From positions 1 to 64,000 of the forward strand of contig CAMRHE010000205.1 in the NCBI GenBank assembly GCA_947044405.1: a stretch of DNA of 64,000 nt, in the 5' to 3' direction. The notes under the pieces are model-generated. The model saw only the letters and a list, made by a program, of their open reading frames with translations. It was not told where the DNA came from and ran no database searches. Every line of letters begins with the position of its first letter. The stretch's first letter is position 1. Positions 1-11,864 of the stretch are shown one piece after another. This DNA comes from Leptodactylus fallax. Lineage: Eukaryota > Chordata > Amphibia > Anura > Leptodactylidae. Position numbers and translations under genes: made by a program.

Positions 1-1649
1 CAGTCATATGAAAAAGTTTGGGCACCCCTATTAATCTTAATCATTTTTAGTTCTAAATATTTGGGTGTTTGCAACAGCCATTTCAATTTGATATATCTAA
101 TAACTGATGGACACAGTAATATTTCAGGATTGAAATGAGGTTTATTGTACTAACAGAAAATGTGCAATATGCATTAAACCAAAATTTGACCGGTGCAAAA
201 ATTTGGGTACCCTTATCATTTTATTGATTTGAATACTCCTAACTACTTTTTACTGACTTACTGAAGCACAAAATTGGTTTTGTAACCTCACTGAGCTTTG
301 AACTTCATAGCCAGGTGTATCCAATCATGAGAAAAGGTATTTAAGGTGGCCAATTGCAAGTTGTTCTCCTATTTGAATCTCCTCTGAAGAGTGGCATCAT
401 GGGCTCCTCAAAACAACTCTCAAATGATCTGAAAACAAAGATTGTTCAACATAGTTGTTCAGGGGAAGGATACAAAAAGTTGTCTCAGAGATTTAACCTG
501 TCAGTTTCCACTGTGAGGAACATAGTAAGGAAATGGAAGACCACAGGGACAGTTCTTGTTAAGCCCAGAAGTGGCAGGCCAAGAAAAATATCAGAAAGGC
601 AGAGAAGAAGAATGGTGAGAACAGTCAAGGACAATCCACAGACCACCTCCAAAGAGCTGCAGCATCATCTTGCTGCAGATGGTGTCACTGTGCATCGGTC
701 AACAATACAGCACACTTTGCACAAGGAGAAGCTGTATGGGAGAGTGATGCGAAAGAAGCCGTTTCTGAAAGCACGCCACAAACAGAGTCGCCTGAGGTAT
801 GCAAAAGCACATTTGGACAAGCCAGCTTCATTTTGGAAGAAGGTCCTGTGGACTGATGAAACAAAGATTGAGTTGTTTGGTCATACAAAAAGGCGTTATG
901 CATGGCGTCCAAAAAACACAGCATTCCAAGAAAAACACTTGCTACCCACTGTAAAATTTGGTGGAGGTTCCATCATGCTTTGGGGCTGTGTGGCCAATGC
1001 CGGCACCAGGAATCTTGTTAAAGTTGAGGGTCGCATGGATTCAACTCAGTATCAGCAGATTCTTGAGAATAATGTACAAGAATCAGTGACGAATTTGAAG
1101 TTACGCCGGGGATGGATATTTCAGCAAGACAATGATCCAAAACACAGCTCCAAATCTACTCAGGCATTCATGCAGAGGAACAATTACAATGTTCTGGAAT
1201 GGCCATCCCAGTCCCCAGACCTGAATATCATTGAACATCTGTGGGATAATTTGTAGCGGGCTGTCCATGCTCGGCGACCATCAAACTTAACTGAACTGGA
1301 ATTGTTTTGTAAAGAGGAATGGTCAAAAATACCTTCATCCAGGATCCAGGAACTGATTAAAAGCTACAGGAAGCGACTAGAGGCTGTTATTTTTGCAAAA
1401 GGAGGATCTACTAAATATTAATGTCACTTTTCTGTTGAGGTGCCCATACTTTTGCACCGGTCAAATTTTGGTTTAATGCATATTGCACATTTTCTGTTAG
1501 TACAATAAACCTCATTTCAATCCTGAAATATTACTGTGTCCATCAGTTATTAGATATATCAAATTGAAATGGCTGTTGCAAACACCCAAATATTTAGAAC
1601 TAAAAATGATTAAGATTAATAGGGGTGCCCAAACTTTTTCATATGACTG
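1..1649 (+). mobile_element. Tc1/mariner element, DD34E type, nearly full length
   Basis: A cut-and-paste DNA transposon with long terminal inverted repeats: bases 1-212 are repeated in reverse complement at 1438-1649. The outer ends read CAGTCATATG and CATATGACTG, and TA follows at 1650-1651. The matching TA on the left would lie just outside the window, so the window begins at the element's first base. The unit is about 1.65 kb, the usual Tc1 size, and holds one transposase gene (399-1421). The arms are still very similar, so the copy is not ancient. Confidence 0.93.
399..1421 (+). pseudogene. Tc1 transposase with one premature stop
   Basis: Encodes a DDE/D transposase that would bind the inverted repeats and catalyse excision and integration at TA. 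I chose the ATG at 399 (protein begins MGSSKQLSND); the upstream in-frame TTG at 354 is not a plausible vertebrate start. The N-terminal ~110 residues form a paired-type helix-turn-helix region with a GRPRK linker. The catalytic core shows WTDETKIE (first Asp), QQDNDPKH (second Asp) and PDLNIIEHLW (Glu), with 34 residues between the second Asp and the Glu. A TAG at 1254-1256 interrupts the frame just after the catalytic Glu. The same frame stays open to the TAA at 1419-1421 and still encodes the normal C-terminal tail. This one nonsense change is the only lesion I see. Confidence 0.92.
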
Positions 1650-1724
1650 TAAAAGCACTATAAGAGTGATCAGGTCAGTGAGTATGAGACTAGAGCTGTG
1701 TCAGTCAGCTTGTTTTTTGTTTTG

Positions 1725-3150
1725 TTTTTTTTCCCATTTCAGTGGTGGCAGTTTGCATGTATATTGAGTAATCAAAAAAAAAAACCCTTAACAAGCTGAG
1801 TTTTTTCAGTTTACCAGGATGTGTCATTGTTTATTGGGTAAGGAAAAAAAAAAATGCCCTTAGCAAACGAACATTTTTCAGATTAGTATGTACTAGTGCA
1901 GAAAAGATATACAACACCGAGCAACAACCTCGTGTTATAACGTTTAAACACGTAAATACAAATAATTTGTAAAGAATGGCCGCTCACCTTGGGGAGTTGT
2001 GAAAAAATAGGTCACAACACCTAAACAAGCAGGTATAGTAGATGAATCAGGTAAATGGATGAGACAGCAGCTAGATCCTCGCCAACGTCGGCGAGATGCA
2101 GATAAGGTTGAAGGACCGTTCCCAAGATGTAAAGGGATGAGATCAACACTTACTCCAATCCAGTCAAACAGGTTCCTTTATTGAGTACCTACACAGACGC
2201 GTTTTGGAGCATCTGCCCCTTCTTCAAGTGCATACAGGTAATACATAGGTCAAAAACAAGCTGTCTCTTATAGTGTCAATGTGAAAAGGACCCTCCCACT
2301 GAGAGTGTCACAGCAAAAAAAAAAAACGTAAAATCAATATTTGTGCATAAAAAGCTATTTATTCTCGTTTGCAATCAAGGATTAACTGAAGCATTCATTC
2401 ATATTTGAAAAAGATAGTGAAATACCTTATCCTTTTGTTCATAGACTGAATTGCATATATAGTGGCGTCTCCAAAGTTAAACTGCACAGAATCGCTTGTG
2501 GAAACCACATAAAAACTGCAGTTGCGCAAGGGTTCTATAGTTGGAGCGGAGAAAGGGTGTAACTGCGCACATGCGCGGTCTCCCAGACCGCACATGTGCA
2601 TTAAGAGTCTCATGTCTGTAATAGGATAGAATGGGAATTGAGGGGCGCACGCGCGGCTTTCTGAAGCATGCATGCGCACTGATGGCCACCCTTATATTCT
2701 ATTACAGTGTCTCAGCAAATGATAAAAAATAGTTTCTTATGCACAAATATTGATTTTATGTGTTTTTCTGCTGTGACACTCCCAGTGGGAGGGTCTTCTT
2801 CACATTGACACTATAAGAGACAGCTTGTTTTAGACATATGTATTACCTGTATGCACTTGAAGAAGGGGCAGATGCTCCGGAATGCGTCTGTGTTGGTACT
2901 CAATAAAGGAACCTGTTTGACTGGATTGGAGTAAGCGCTGATCTCATCCCTTTACATCTTGGGAATGGTCCTTCAACCTTATTTTTCAGATTAGCACAGG
3001 CTGTGAGACTGTTTATTTGATGAGCATAAAAAAAAATCTTATTAAAAAATGGAAATTTTTGATATTAGCAGGGTGTGTCACTGTTTATTGGGTAGGCAAA
3101 AATAAAAACCCTAACAGAGTTTTTTAAGGTTAGTACAGTGTTTTGCTATT
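1725..3150 (+). repeat. Degenerate ~65-70 bp tandem repeat, split by a later insertion
   Basis: Loosely repeated units follow the pattern TTTTTCAG-A/TTTA-(C/G)CAGG-TGTGTCA-TGTTTATTGGGTA-poly A-CCCTTA. They occur at about 1725-1885 and again at about 2982-3150. The element at 2103-2981 and about 200 bp of unassigned sequence lie between the two blocks. The units are too diverged for me to fix the copy number. Confidence 0.5.
2103..2981. mobile_element. Inverted-repeat element with ~250-bp arms, possibly Penelope-derived
   Basis: Bases 2103-2351 are the reverse complement of about 2738-2981. The ends read TAAGGTTGAAGG and CCTTCAACCTTA. The ~390-bp centre is GC-rich and has no convincing gene. 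Each arm contains a segment of the form TTGAAGAAGGGGC-loop-GCTCC followed by an ACGCGTCTGT-like stretch. This resembles the conserved part of Penelope-type terminal repeats, but the assignment is inference. A non-autonomous foldback DNA element is the alternative. I find no clear target duplication. Confidence 0.6.
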
Positions 3151-3950
3151 AGAATAGCAGTGTATATGTATTTAATGAAACAAAAAATATCCAAAATAAT
3201 CCTTAGGAAAATATTTTTCAGAACTGACTTTGTCAGTAAAAACAATGTAAGACAGTCACCAATCAAGCCACTCTATTGCTAAATAAACTTAGACAAAATT
3301 AGATTATAGACAATGAAAGGGTTAACTGTCCATTATCTGTATTGCTGCAGCAGTCTGACAGTGCAAATTTTCCTTCACTCCTATGATTTCTATAACTATC
3401 TGCCTATAATTGATTAAATCTACTTCTCCTACTCCTATGGTTCTCTACCAATTTTTGGTTCTGTCAGTGCTGTGTATTGTAGGAGATAATGAAGTGATTA
3501 ATAACGCATCCATCCCCTAATTTCACTACCACTGAAATTCACACATTCCTGTCCACAACATCTCATATACTATATTTGACATCAGCACTGTAATATGCAA
3601 CTCACAACATCTAGGGATAAGGAGCAGGACTATTCTGTGGTGCAGCACCCAGTGTGGCGAACTGCAAGGCGGGAGGTCTTTTATGAGCAGCAGCCTGACT
3701 CAAGGTGGAAGGAGATACCGTGTCTTCAGTACCTATGGAGGACCTACCTATCCAGGGGGACCAGGCAGTGGAAAGAGAAATAAGTCTGGTGCTTCCGTTT
3801 TTTCTGGGCATCCCTGTGTGTAAATAGCAAAAAGAAAAAACATGCCAGTAATGGCATTTTCACACTGCTATGGTTAGGCCAGGTCCCCTCATAATCAGTA
3901 TTCTGACAAAAATCAGAGTTGTCTCCTACTCCTCACAAAATCATGATGTA
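3151..3950. other. Unassigned AT-rich sequence
   Basis: No gene, repeat boundary or terminal repeat is recognisable. The short open frames near 3600-3810 on both strands lack any family motif and look like chance. Confidence 0.5.
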
Positions 3951-4360
3951 CAGTGGCTTCCAAAGTATTCATACCCCTTGAACTTTTTCACATTTTGTCA
4001 CCTTACAACCACAAACTTAAATGTATTTTATTGAGATTTTAAGTGATAGACACAAAGTAGCAGATAATTGTGAAGTGGAACGAAAATGCTACATGGTTTT
4101 CAAAATTTCAATCAAATAAAAATCTGAAAAGTGTGACATGCAAAAGTATTCAGCCCCCTGTACTCTAATATCCCTAAATAAAATCCAGTGCAATCAATTG
4201 CCTTCAGAAGTCACTTAATTAGTTATTAGAGTCCAGCTGTGTGTAATTTAGTCTCAGTATAAATATACCTGTTCTGTGAAGGCCTCAGTGGTTTGTTAGA
4301 GAACACTAGTGAAGAAACAGCATCATGAAAACCAAGGAACTCACCAGACAGGTCAGAGAT
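3951..4360 (+). mobile_element. 5' fragment of a Tc1 element (same family as 61678-63277)
   Basis: Begins CAGTGGCTTCC after a TA at 3949-3950. It carries the characteristic end of this family (TATTCATACCCCTTGAAC) and runs through the 5' non-coding part to the transposase start codon at 4324 and about a dozen codons. It stops abruptly near 4360, where unrelated sequence begins. The rest of the element, including the catalytic core and the 3' inverted repeat, is absent. Confidence 0.88.
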
Positions 4361-4364
4361 TTCA

Positions 4365-4570
4365 ATGTGAGCTGAAGTGCAGTACTGGCACCCGGCAAAT
4401 AAACAGGGCATAGAACAATTGCTTCTAGCTCTGTGCAGTGTATAGTATAGGCATCAGAAACAGCCCCATACAGCTGATTTGTGTGAGGAGCTGTGTCAGC
4501 TCCCACCAATCAGATATTTATGGCCTATCCTATGGATATAAATTAAAAATTTTAGGACAACCCATTTAAG
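4365..4570 (+). repeat. Probable old dispersed repeat
   Basis: A stretch with a CACCAATCAGATATTTATGG core followed by a CCTATCC-type short inverted motif and ending near ACAACCCATTTAAG. It resembles from memory a common anuran dispersed repeat, but only one copy is in this window. From 4571 to about 4980 I see nothing assignable. Confidence 0.3.
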
Positions 4571-5052
4571 CTTTCCATTGAAATGGATCCAGGACTGCTT
4601 TTTTAAAATATTCTGTTCAGGGATGAAAAAGGTTGCCGAGCATTAACGTACAAATTACCCTACATCCTTAAGGGGTTAAAGGGCCAGTAATATTTTCATT
4701 ACAATGTTACCTATAGAAATCATTTAAAAGTATCTATATTGTGTTTGTGGTTTTTGACTTGTGCAGTCTGAACTTCTGCTTAGATAGTGACTACTATGAG
4801 AGTAATGCCTATCGCTCAATATTCCAGCATATTCCAATCTCTGCATACACAGTAATAAAGTGTAACATCTCCTATATACATAGCAGCAGCTCCTGCAGGA
4901 CAGGGGTGCCATATACAGTGAGCAGATCACTCAACCATATATCCATTGTGATACCATAATGTGAACTCATGTCTCAGGTTACAATATTTTTCACAGAGTA
5001 AATAGTAAACATTTTCGGCCTATGATGGCCTTCATCAGACTCTCAGACTCTG

Positions 5053-5165
5053 ATACCCTGTATCCCCAAAAATAAGACCTACCCCGAAAATATGCCCTAG
5101 CATGATATTTTTAGGATTGTTGGAGAATGCTTGAAATATAAGCCCTACTCCAAAAATAAGCCCTA
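5053..5165 (+). mobile_element. Decayed fragment of the CCCCGAAAATAAGAC MITE family
   Basis: Contains CCCTGTATCCCCAAAAATAAGAC and two further ATAAG-CCC motifs, as in the terminal repeats of the better copy at 58012-59217. Only one degraded end is present, and there is no target duplication. Confidence 0.55.
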
Positions 5166-5180
5166 GTTGCAGTTCATTAA

Positions 5181-6660
5181 CCTCTTAACACAAAATGACG
5201 TACTGGTACATCATAGGAAGGTGTACCTTCCTGCAAAATGACGTGCCAGTATATCTTGTTAATGTCACCTGCCCAGAAGCTGAGCGGGTAACATCGAGAG
5301 CGGGTGTCAGCTGTAAGAAGCTGTAAGAAACAGATGACACCCATGTGTAACACCAGCAGGCAGAGATGACCTTCCATCGCGGGTGTTAAAATGGTTGACC
5401 ACGGCATCTAAGGGGTTGCCCTAGCAACCCGGTACCTCTATGACCCACCCACTCTGTCTCTGGGGAAAACCCATGATTTTTATTTGGCAGCCTAGGGACC
5501 TGGGTCTGTGATCATCTCCTTGAGTCTTCTGATCCTGCTTCAGGATCAATTCATCCTGCCTGTCAGCCTATGCATAAGCATAGGCTGATAGCTGTTATAC
5601 ACTCCAATACTTCTGTAACACTGAACACTGAACCAGTGATCAAAAGATTGTTGGTTCATGTCCAGTATTGGAACAAATAAAATATATAAAATAAAAAAAG
5701 CATTAAAAAAAAATTAAAAATCCCCAATAAAATGCCCCTTTTTTGCTTATACAATATAAAAACACACAATACAGTATAAAATACTATATATTTGGTATCA
5801 CCGCATCCGTAACAAAATGTACAATAAAAGTAAACCATTAGTTAACCCGCATGTTAAACGTCCGGGAAGAAAAACGGAAATAAAAATGCTAGAAGTAACA
5901 ATTTATGCCATCTTGCCTCAGATAATATGGAATAAAAAGAGATCAAAAAGTCATATATAGCCCAAAATAAAACCAATAAAAAGTAGAGCTTTTCCCGCAA
6001 AAAATAAACCCTCAATCAGCTGTTATGCCTCTCAGAGGAAGGCGATAGAAAAATAATAGATTTTTTCCCTAAATGGATTTTTATTCTGCAAAATTAGAAA
6101 CGCATAACAAACTATATAAATTTAGTATCACTGTAATCGTACTGGCCCATAGAATAAAGGTAAAATATTATTTATGTTGTGTGGCGAAGGGCAAAAAATT
6201 TAAAATGTAAAAAAAGCAATTCCAGAATTGATTTATTTTTCCACCCAGAAAGAGTTAATAAAATTTTGTTAATAAATTATAGACACCCCAAAGTGGTGTC
6301 ATTAGAAAATGCATCTCATCCCACAAAAAACAAGCCCTTAAATGGCTACGTCACAAAAAAAATTAAAAAATTATAGCTTATACAATGCGACAACCAAAAA
6401 AAAACTAAAATCACCATATCGTTAACACAAAACTGCATGCGGCAGGAATGTATAAGCTGTGCAAGTGTGTATTAGGGTACTCCCCAGATTTAGAGCTTAC
6501 AATTGAAAAGACCCCAGAAGTGACCTCCCCCAATCATAGGAGCTACAGGGGAAATAGTAGGGAATATGGTGTTCCCAATACACTCTGCACAGCTTACATA
6601 TTCATTCTTCACCATCCGCTGTGCATTCACATCTGATATACTGATGCTCACTACACCCCT
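5181..6660 (+). repeat. Left ~1.5-kb arm of the giant inverted-repeat element
   Basis: Non-coding and AT-rich. It has a GC-richer first 250 bp (the outermost TTAA-proximal part), then repeated phrases such as TTTGGTATCACCG, CAATAAAA and AAAAATAAACCCTCAA. The same sequence in reverse complement forms the right arm, and related copies exist at 21485-23130 and 29383-30880. The small open frames here have no family motif. Confidence 0.7.
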
Positions 6661-8292
6661 TGATAAATTGTTTGAAGGGGACAGTTTTCACAATGGGATC
6701 ACTCTCTAAAGGATTCCACTTTTCTAGTACCTTAGAGGCTCTGCAAACATGACATGGCGTCCAGATACCAAATATCTAAATCTGCTCTCCAAAAGCCACA
6801 TAACGCTCCATACCTTCTGAGCCCTGCTGTGTGCCCAAACTGCAGTTTATGCCCACATGTATGATACGGTTGTACCCAGGATAAAATACTTAATGTCATA
6901 TGTGGATATAACTGTTGTTTGGGCACAGCCGGGCACAGAAGAGAAGGAGCGCTTATTTTGGTTTGAGGAGCACAGATTTAGACGGTTTGGTTTTTGGACA
7001 TCACTTTTGCAGAGCCCCTGAAATGCCTGTAAAGTGGAATCCCCTGACATGTTACCCCATTTTGCAAACTACACCCCTGAAGGAATTTATCCAGAGGTAC
7101 AGTGAGCATTTTTAACCCCCAAACGTTGCATTAATTTATCTTCCAGACATGAATGCGCAGCTGATGGTGAAAGGAGAAAATAGCAATTTTTCCAGGAATA
7201 CGTCACTACGTCATTTCTGTGCGCAATATGTTGTGCTCAGCTTGTATCACAGATGAACACTTCAACTTTTTGAAGTGTGTGTCTCTGCTGATACAAGCTG
7301 AGCACAACATATCAGACACTGAAATGGTGTATCTCTAGAAAAATTTCAATTTTCACTTTTCATTATCAGCTGCACATTAATTTCTGGAAATTAAATGAAT
7401 GCAACACTCAAGGGTTAAAAATGCTCGCTACTCCACTTGATAAATCCCTTGAATGGTGTAGTTTCCTAAATGGGGTCACATGTCTGAGGATTCCACTTTA
7501 CTGGCAATTCAGAGGCTCTGCAAAAGTGGCATGATGTCCAAAAACCAAAATAGCGCTCCTTTCCTTCTGTGCCGGCTGTCTGCCCAAACAGCAGTTTATA
7601 CCCACATATTGGATTAAGTACATTATCCTGGGTACAACAGTGGAGATAAGAAAAATGATACCTGGCGGCTGTATTTGGTAATTGGTATTCTTGAAAAGGA
7701 GAGTGACAAATGTGCCAACTGCAGGTTCTTCCCCTCTGGGTACAACAGTATCATACATGTAGGCAGAAACTGCTGTTTGGGCACACAGCAGGGCGCACAT
7801 GTTAATGAGCCCTATGTGCTTTTGGACTGCTGATTTAGATTGTTGGTTTTTGGACGCCTTGTCACGCAGAGTCCCTAAAGTTGCCCCTACAAAATGGGGT
7901 CACTTCTTGGGGAATTCCAATTTACTGGCACCTCCAAGGCTCTGCAAAAACAACATGGCATCCAGAAAGTCCCTCTAAATCTATACTCCAAAAGTTAAAA
8001 AACAGTGCTCCTTCCCTTCTGAGCCCTGCTGTGTGCCCAAGCAGCAGTTTACACCCACATATACAACTTCTTTGTAACCTGGATATCCCACTTAATAGTT
8101 TTAGGAGTGCGTGTCTCTGATGACACAAAGTGGGCACAACATGATACAAGCCAAGCACAAAATATTATGTATTCCTGTAAAAATTTCCATTTTCTTCTTT
8201 CACCATTAGCTGTGCATTCATGTCTGGAAGATAAACTAATGAAGCACTTGGGGGTTAAAAATGTTCACAGCATGCCTGGATAAATTCCTTAA

Positions 8293-8926
8293 AGAGGACC
8301 TTTCACCACCCCAGGTCTGTGCAGTTTTTTGTACCTTTTTATAGGCACTGCTGCACAGACCATGGGGCACTTTGAATTTTCTTCCTAGCACCCACCTTTG
8401 CGGAGTTATGAACCCCGTTATTAAAGCTCTTCACTGACAGTAAGTGAAGGGCTGCGTCATTTGCATTGCTGTGACACTGTCCAATTAACAGAGGAGAGTG
8501 TCAGAGTGGTTTCAGCTGAGTGATCTCATGAGAAGTTGCGAGATCTCGCGAGGTCACTCAGCCGAAGCTTCTATACAGTCCTCTGTAAGTGAAAGGCTAC
8601 GTCATTTGCATTCCAATTAGTACAGGACAGCTTCGGCTGTGTGATCTCGCTGTGAGATCTCGCAACTTCTCATGAGATCACACAGCCGAAGCCGCTCTGA
8701 CACTGTCCTCTGCTAATTGGACAGTGTCAGAGCGATGCAAATGACGTAGCCCTTCCCTTACTGTCAGGGAACGCCCTTCTGACAGGGAAGAGCTTTAATA
8801 ATGGGGTTCATAACTCCGCAACGTTAGGGGCTAGGAAGAAAATGCAAAGTGCCTCAGGGTCTGTGCAGCAGCGCCTATAACAAGGTACAAAAAACTGCGC
8901 AGCCCTGGGGTGGTGAGAGGTCCTCT
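8293..8926. mobile_element. TTAA-targeting foldback element (near-complete palindrome)
   Basis: The element starts AGAGGACCTTTCACC and ends GGTGAGAGGTCCTCT, flanked by TTAA at 8289-8292 and 8927-8930. Almost the whole 634 bp folds on itself: each arm is about 310 bp and the arms match with few differences. Removing it restores the module core (ATTCC-TTAA-GGGGT) seen uninterrupted elsewhere, so TTAA is the target duplication. The terminal motif resembles Kolobok/T2 MITEs. It is non-coding. A second member lies at 44845-45273. Confidence 0.88.
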
Positions 8927-9000
8927 TTAAGGGGTATAGTTTCCAAAATGGGGTAAAATGTGAGGGGATTCTGAAAAGTGCCATAGCGTCCAAAAACAAA

Positions 9001-9233
9001 GGCTCAGTCCCCATCTTGAAGAAACGCTGCTCTTTTTTGTTGCATATTTTGCCGTGTTTTTTGAGCCAAAGCTAGTAGTGGCTCAGTAGTGGCTAGAAGG
9101 AATGTGAAATGTCTAGGAAGTTCTTACACTTCTCCCTTCTGATCAATCCACTCCTGGCTTTGACTCAAAAAACCGCAGCAAAATCTGTAACAAAAAAAAA
9201 AGCTGTTTTCTGCAACGTGGGGCCTTAGCCTAG
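9001..9233. mobile_element. Short MITE, GGGGCCTTAGCC-ended family
   Basis: Ends are related by inversion: AGGCTCAGTCCCCATCTTG on the left and CAACGTGGGGCCTTAGCCT on the right. The inside has CGCTG and GCAGC phrases and poly A. Related copies or pieces are at 21160-21480, 21553-21790 and 42695-42888. It has no coding capacity. Confidence 0.6.
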
Positions 9234-9696
9234 ACCTATGCTCCAAAAATCAAATAGAGCTCTTTCCCTGAGCATTAGTTTCCCATTCGTGAATGAACAG
9301 GGATTGTGAAAAGTGAATATGTACGCTGTGCGGAGTACATTGGGAAAACCAAATTCCCTATTATTTTCCCAGTAGCTCCTATGATTGGGGTGGGGTCACT
9401 CTGGGTATCACTTCTGGTGTCTTTTCCATTGTAAGCTCTAAATCTGGGGTGTACCCTGTAAACTCTCGCACAACTTATATATTCCCTTGATGCCCCAGCC
9501 AGTTTTGTCCTAAAGATTTGGCAAATTTTTTGTTGTCAGATTGTACAAACTATATATTTTTTTCTTTTTCTTGTGATGTAGCCATATAATGGCTTGCTAT
9601 TTTGTGGGATGTGATGCATTTTCTAATGACCCCAATCAATTCTGGCATTGCTTTTTAACTTTTGAAATGTTTTGGTTTTGCCCTTCACCATATAAC

Positions 9697-10640
9697 CAGT
9701 GGCATAACAATTGCAGTCGCAGGGATGCGACTGCGACCGGGCCCTGTGGAGTATGGGGCCTGTGGCCAGCTGGAGATGGCCGGGCCCCAGACAACTATGA
9801 TAGCGGTCGGGGAAAGCCTGGTTCCCCGATCACTATACATACTGTTATTGGAAAGGGGCCCTGGCATATTGCCAGGCCCCTTTCGAATAGATGGCAGTCC
9901 AGGGTAGGTGACTGAAAATAATAAATACATATTACTCACCTCTCCTGGGCACAGCGTTCTCACCGGTGCTCTTCCGTCATGTGACTGAGGCCTGTGATTA
10001 GGCCGCAGCGGTCACATGGGACGTGGGGGCGCACTGACGTCATTACGCCTCAGCAGCGATGTCTGAAGAGGGCCTGAAGAAGGCAGGATGGACCGAGGAT
10101 GCCAAGGAAAGGTAAGGCAAGGTGAGTATGAGAGTTTTTTATTTTTAATCACCTTCCCTGGGCCTCCGATTATTATACTCTGGGGTCTGAGGAGACCCCA
10201 GAGTATAATAATAGTACCAAAGCGGAGGGGGGCTGTTGGGAGCATATAATACTGTGTGGGGGCCACTGTGGAGCATATAATACTGTGTGGGGGCCACTGT
10301 GGAGCATATAATACTGTGTGGGGGCCACTGTGGAGCATATAATACTGTGTGGGGGGGCACTGTGGAGCATATAATACTGGGTGGAGGCCACTGTGGGAAG
10401 CATATAATACTGGGTGGGGACCACTGTGGGGAGCATAAAATACAGGGTGGGGCCACTGTGTGGCGCATATTATACTGTGTGGGGCCACTGTGGGGAGCAT
10501 ATTATACTGTGTGAAGCCACTGTGGGAAGCATATTATACTGTGTGTGGGGAGCAATGTGGAGCATATAATGCTGTATGGGGGCCCCGTAACCGTCACTAT
10601 CAAGAATTTGCTGTAGGGAGGGGGTAGGGGGCCCCGGACA
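9697..10640 (+). mobile_element. GC-rich hAT-like non-autonomous element with 31-bp minisatellite
   Basis: Begins CAGTGGCATAAC, a typical hAT-like end of the form CAGTGGCGTAAC. The right end is missing the inverted partner and appears truncated near 10640. It is much more GC-rich than its host. It contains a perfect hairpin (10176-10215, TTATACTCTGGGG with its inverse) and a minisatellite (10240-10575). It interrupts the right arm of the giant element. Confidence 0.6.
10240..10575 (+). repeat. 31-bp minisatellite, about ten units
   Basis: Units have the pattern GAGCATATAATACTGTG followed by GGGGGCCACTGTG. The first copies are nearly identical and 31 bp apart; the later ones drift and gain or lose bases. 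The homologous 31-bp unit recurs at 56228-56330, 58535-58850 and 59440-59560. Long open frames here on both strands come from the repetition and are not genes. Confidence 0.85.
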
Positions 10641-10855
10641 AAAGTATGATTATGGCAATACCCATTTTATAGAGTTTTTTTATGCGTTACTAATTTTGCA
10701 CAATAAAAATCCAGCTGGGGAAAAAATCTATTATTTTTGTATCGCCATCTTCTTAGAGGCATAACTTTTATATTTCTATTGACTGAGCTGGTTGAGGGCT
10801 TATTTTTTGCAGGAAAAGCTGTATTTTTTATTGGTACAATATTGGACTATATATG

Positions 10856-11862
10856 TGTAGGGAACTGCCATTTCTACTAGTATATAATGTATCTGGCTTC
10901 TTTGTCCCTGCAGTTTGGCTTCAGAGACCCCAGGCATTTAGTGCAAGTTTTGTTTTGTAAATACAGTGAGTCAGACACATGTGAGGCAGAGCTGCTGGGG
11001 GGAGAGATGTGAGCAGAGCTGCTGAGACAGACATGTTATGTCTGGGGGAGTCTAAGAGCCACTTGTTCCTCTTTACTTCACAGTATATAGTTAGGTATGT
11101 GTTACCCCCTATATACTCACAGGACCTAGCTAGTAACTGTAGTTAGGGATCCATATATATATATAGTTCAGGGCAGTGATAGGTTAGGCTTCCGAAGGCC
11201 AACTAGCTAGTTAGAGGCCCGGTGGCACTAGTAGTTTAGCTGGCAGGTTAAGGACTCAGTGTTAGGGTAGTCAGGCCTGCATCTACTGCCGTCACCGTCG
11301 CCCTGTTTGCTGCCTGTGAAGAATCTCACCATCATCATCATCATCTCCTGATCGGCTGTCTGTCATCTCCTGGAAGAATCCGAGGATCCACAGTCATCCA
11401 CAGGGGCCCCTGCATCTCTTCTGTTGCCTGGAGGTATTGTGCACTGGACTCTTGCTATATATCTATATATATACCCGGGTATATAACCTAAGACGGTTGA
11501 GGACTTGCTGGTTGTTGTAGTATTGCTGTGTTCTGAGTATATTGTATGTATGTACTATTACCCTGTTGATTCTTATAAAGCTACTGTTATAACCTTATGT
11601 GGTATCTGTATGTATTCTTCAGACTGTGAGATTAGTACAGTGATCCTTGTTAAGGCTACTAACTGTACTTCATGGGTAAGTCCCAGGAAGAGATCCTCCC
11701 TGTAATACAGAGGCTCTATCCTGGGTGGAGGCACTGATATATTTCATATATGTTCCCACTCTTCCCTTCAGCGAAGGCTTCAGGTCCCATTATACACACA
11801 GGTCAGCGCCAGAGTCTGTTGCGGGAGGGATAATACTCATACACCCCCCAAATAGGGCTACA
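10856..11862 (+). repeat. Gypsy 5' LTR (1007 bp)
   Basis: Starts TGTAGGGAACTGCC and ends GGGCTACA, so the TGTAG and CTACA termini are inverted copies. It contains a (TA)-rich tract near 11155 and a CAT-repeat near 11330. The 3' copy lies at 17246-18245. Promoter and polyadenylation elements should lie here but I cannot place them. Confidence 0.95.
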
Positions 11863-11864
11863 TT

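Larger units (their letters stand above)
6661..9290. repeat. Interior modules of the giant element
   Basis: Repeated modules contain a GGGGTGTAGTTTCCAAAATG-like core, followed by a CTTTACTGG and GGCTCTGCAAA phrase. They occur in both orientations (direct near 6660, 7440 and 7880; inverted near 7050). The module core near 8280 is interrupted by the foldback element at 8293-8926 and resumes at 8927. No gene is seen. Confidence 0.6.

Noticed and set aside
7498..8158. Minus-strand frames of 78-100 codons in the giant element
   Set aside because: Shadows of repeated modules. The same peptides recur in every module, including decayed ones, and no family is recognised.
10012..10514. Long open frames on both strands (up to 162 codons) with repeated YYML/ICSTVAP-like words
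   Set aside because: They are produced by a 31-bp minisatellite, which stays open in several frames. No start context or family motif.
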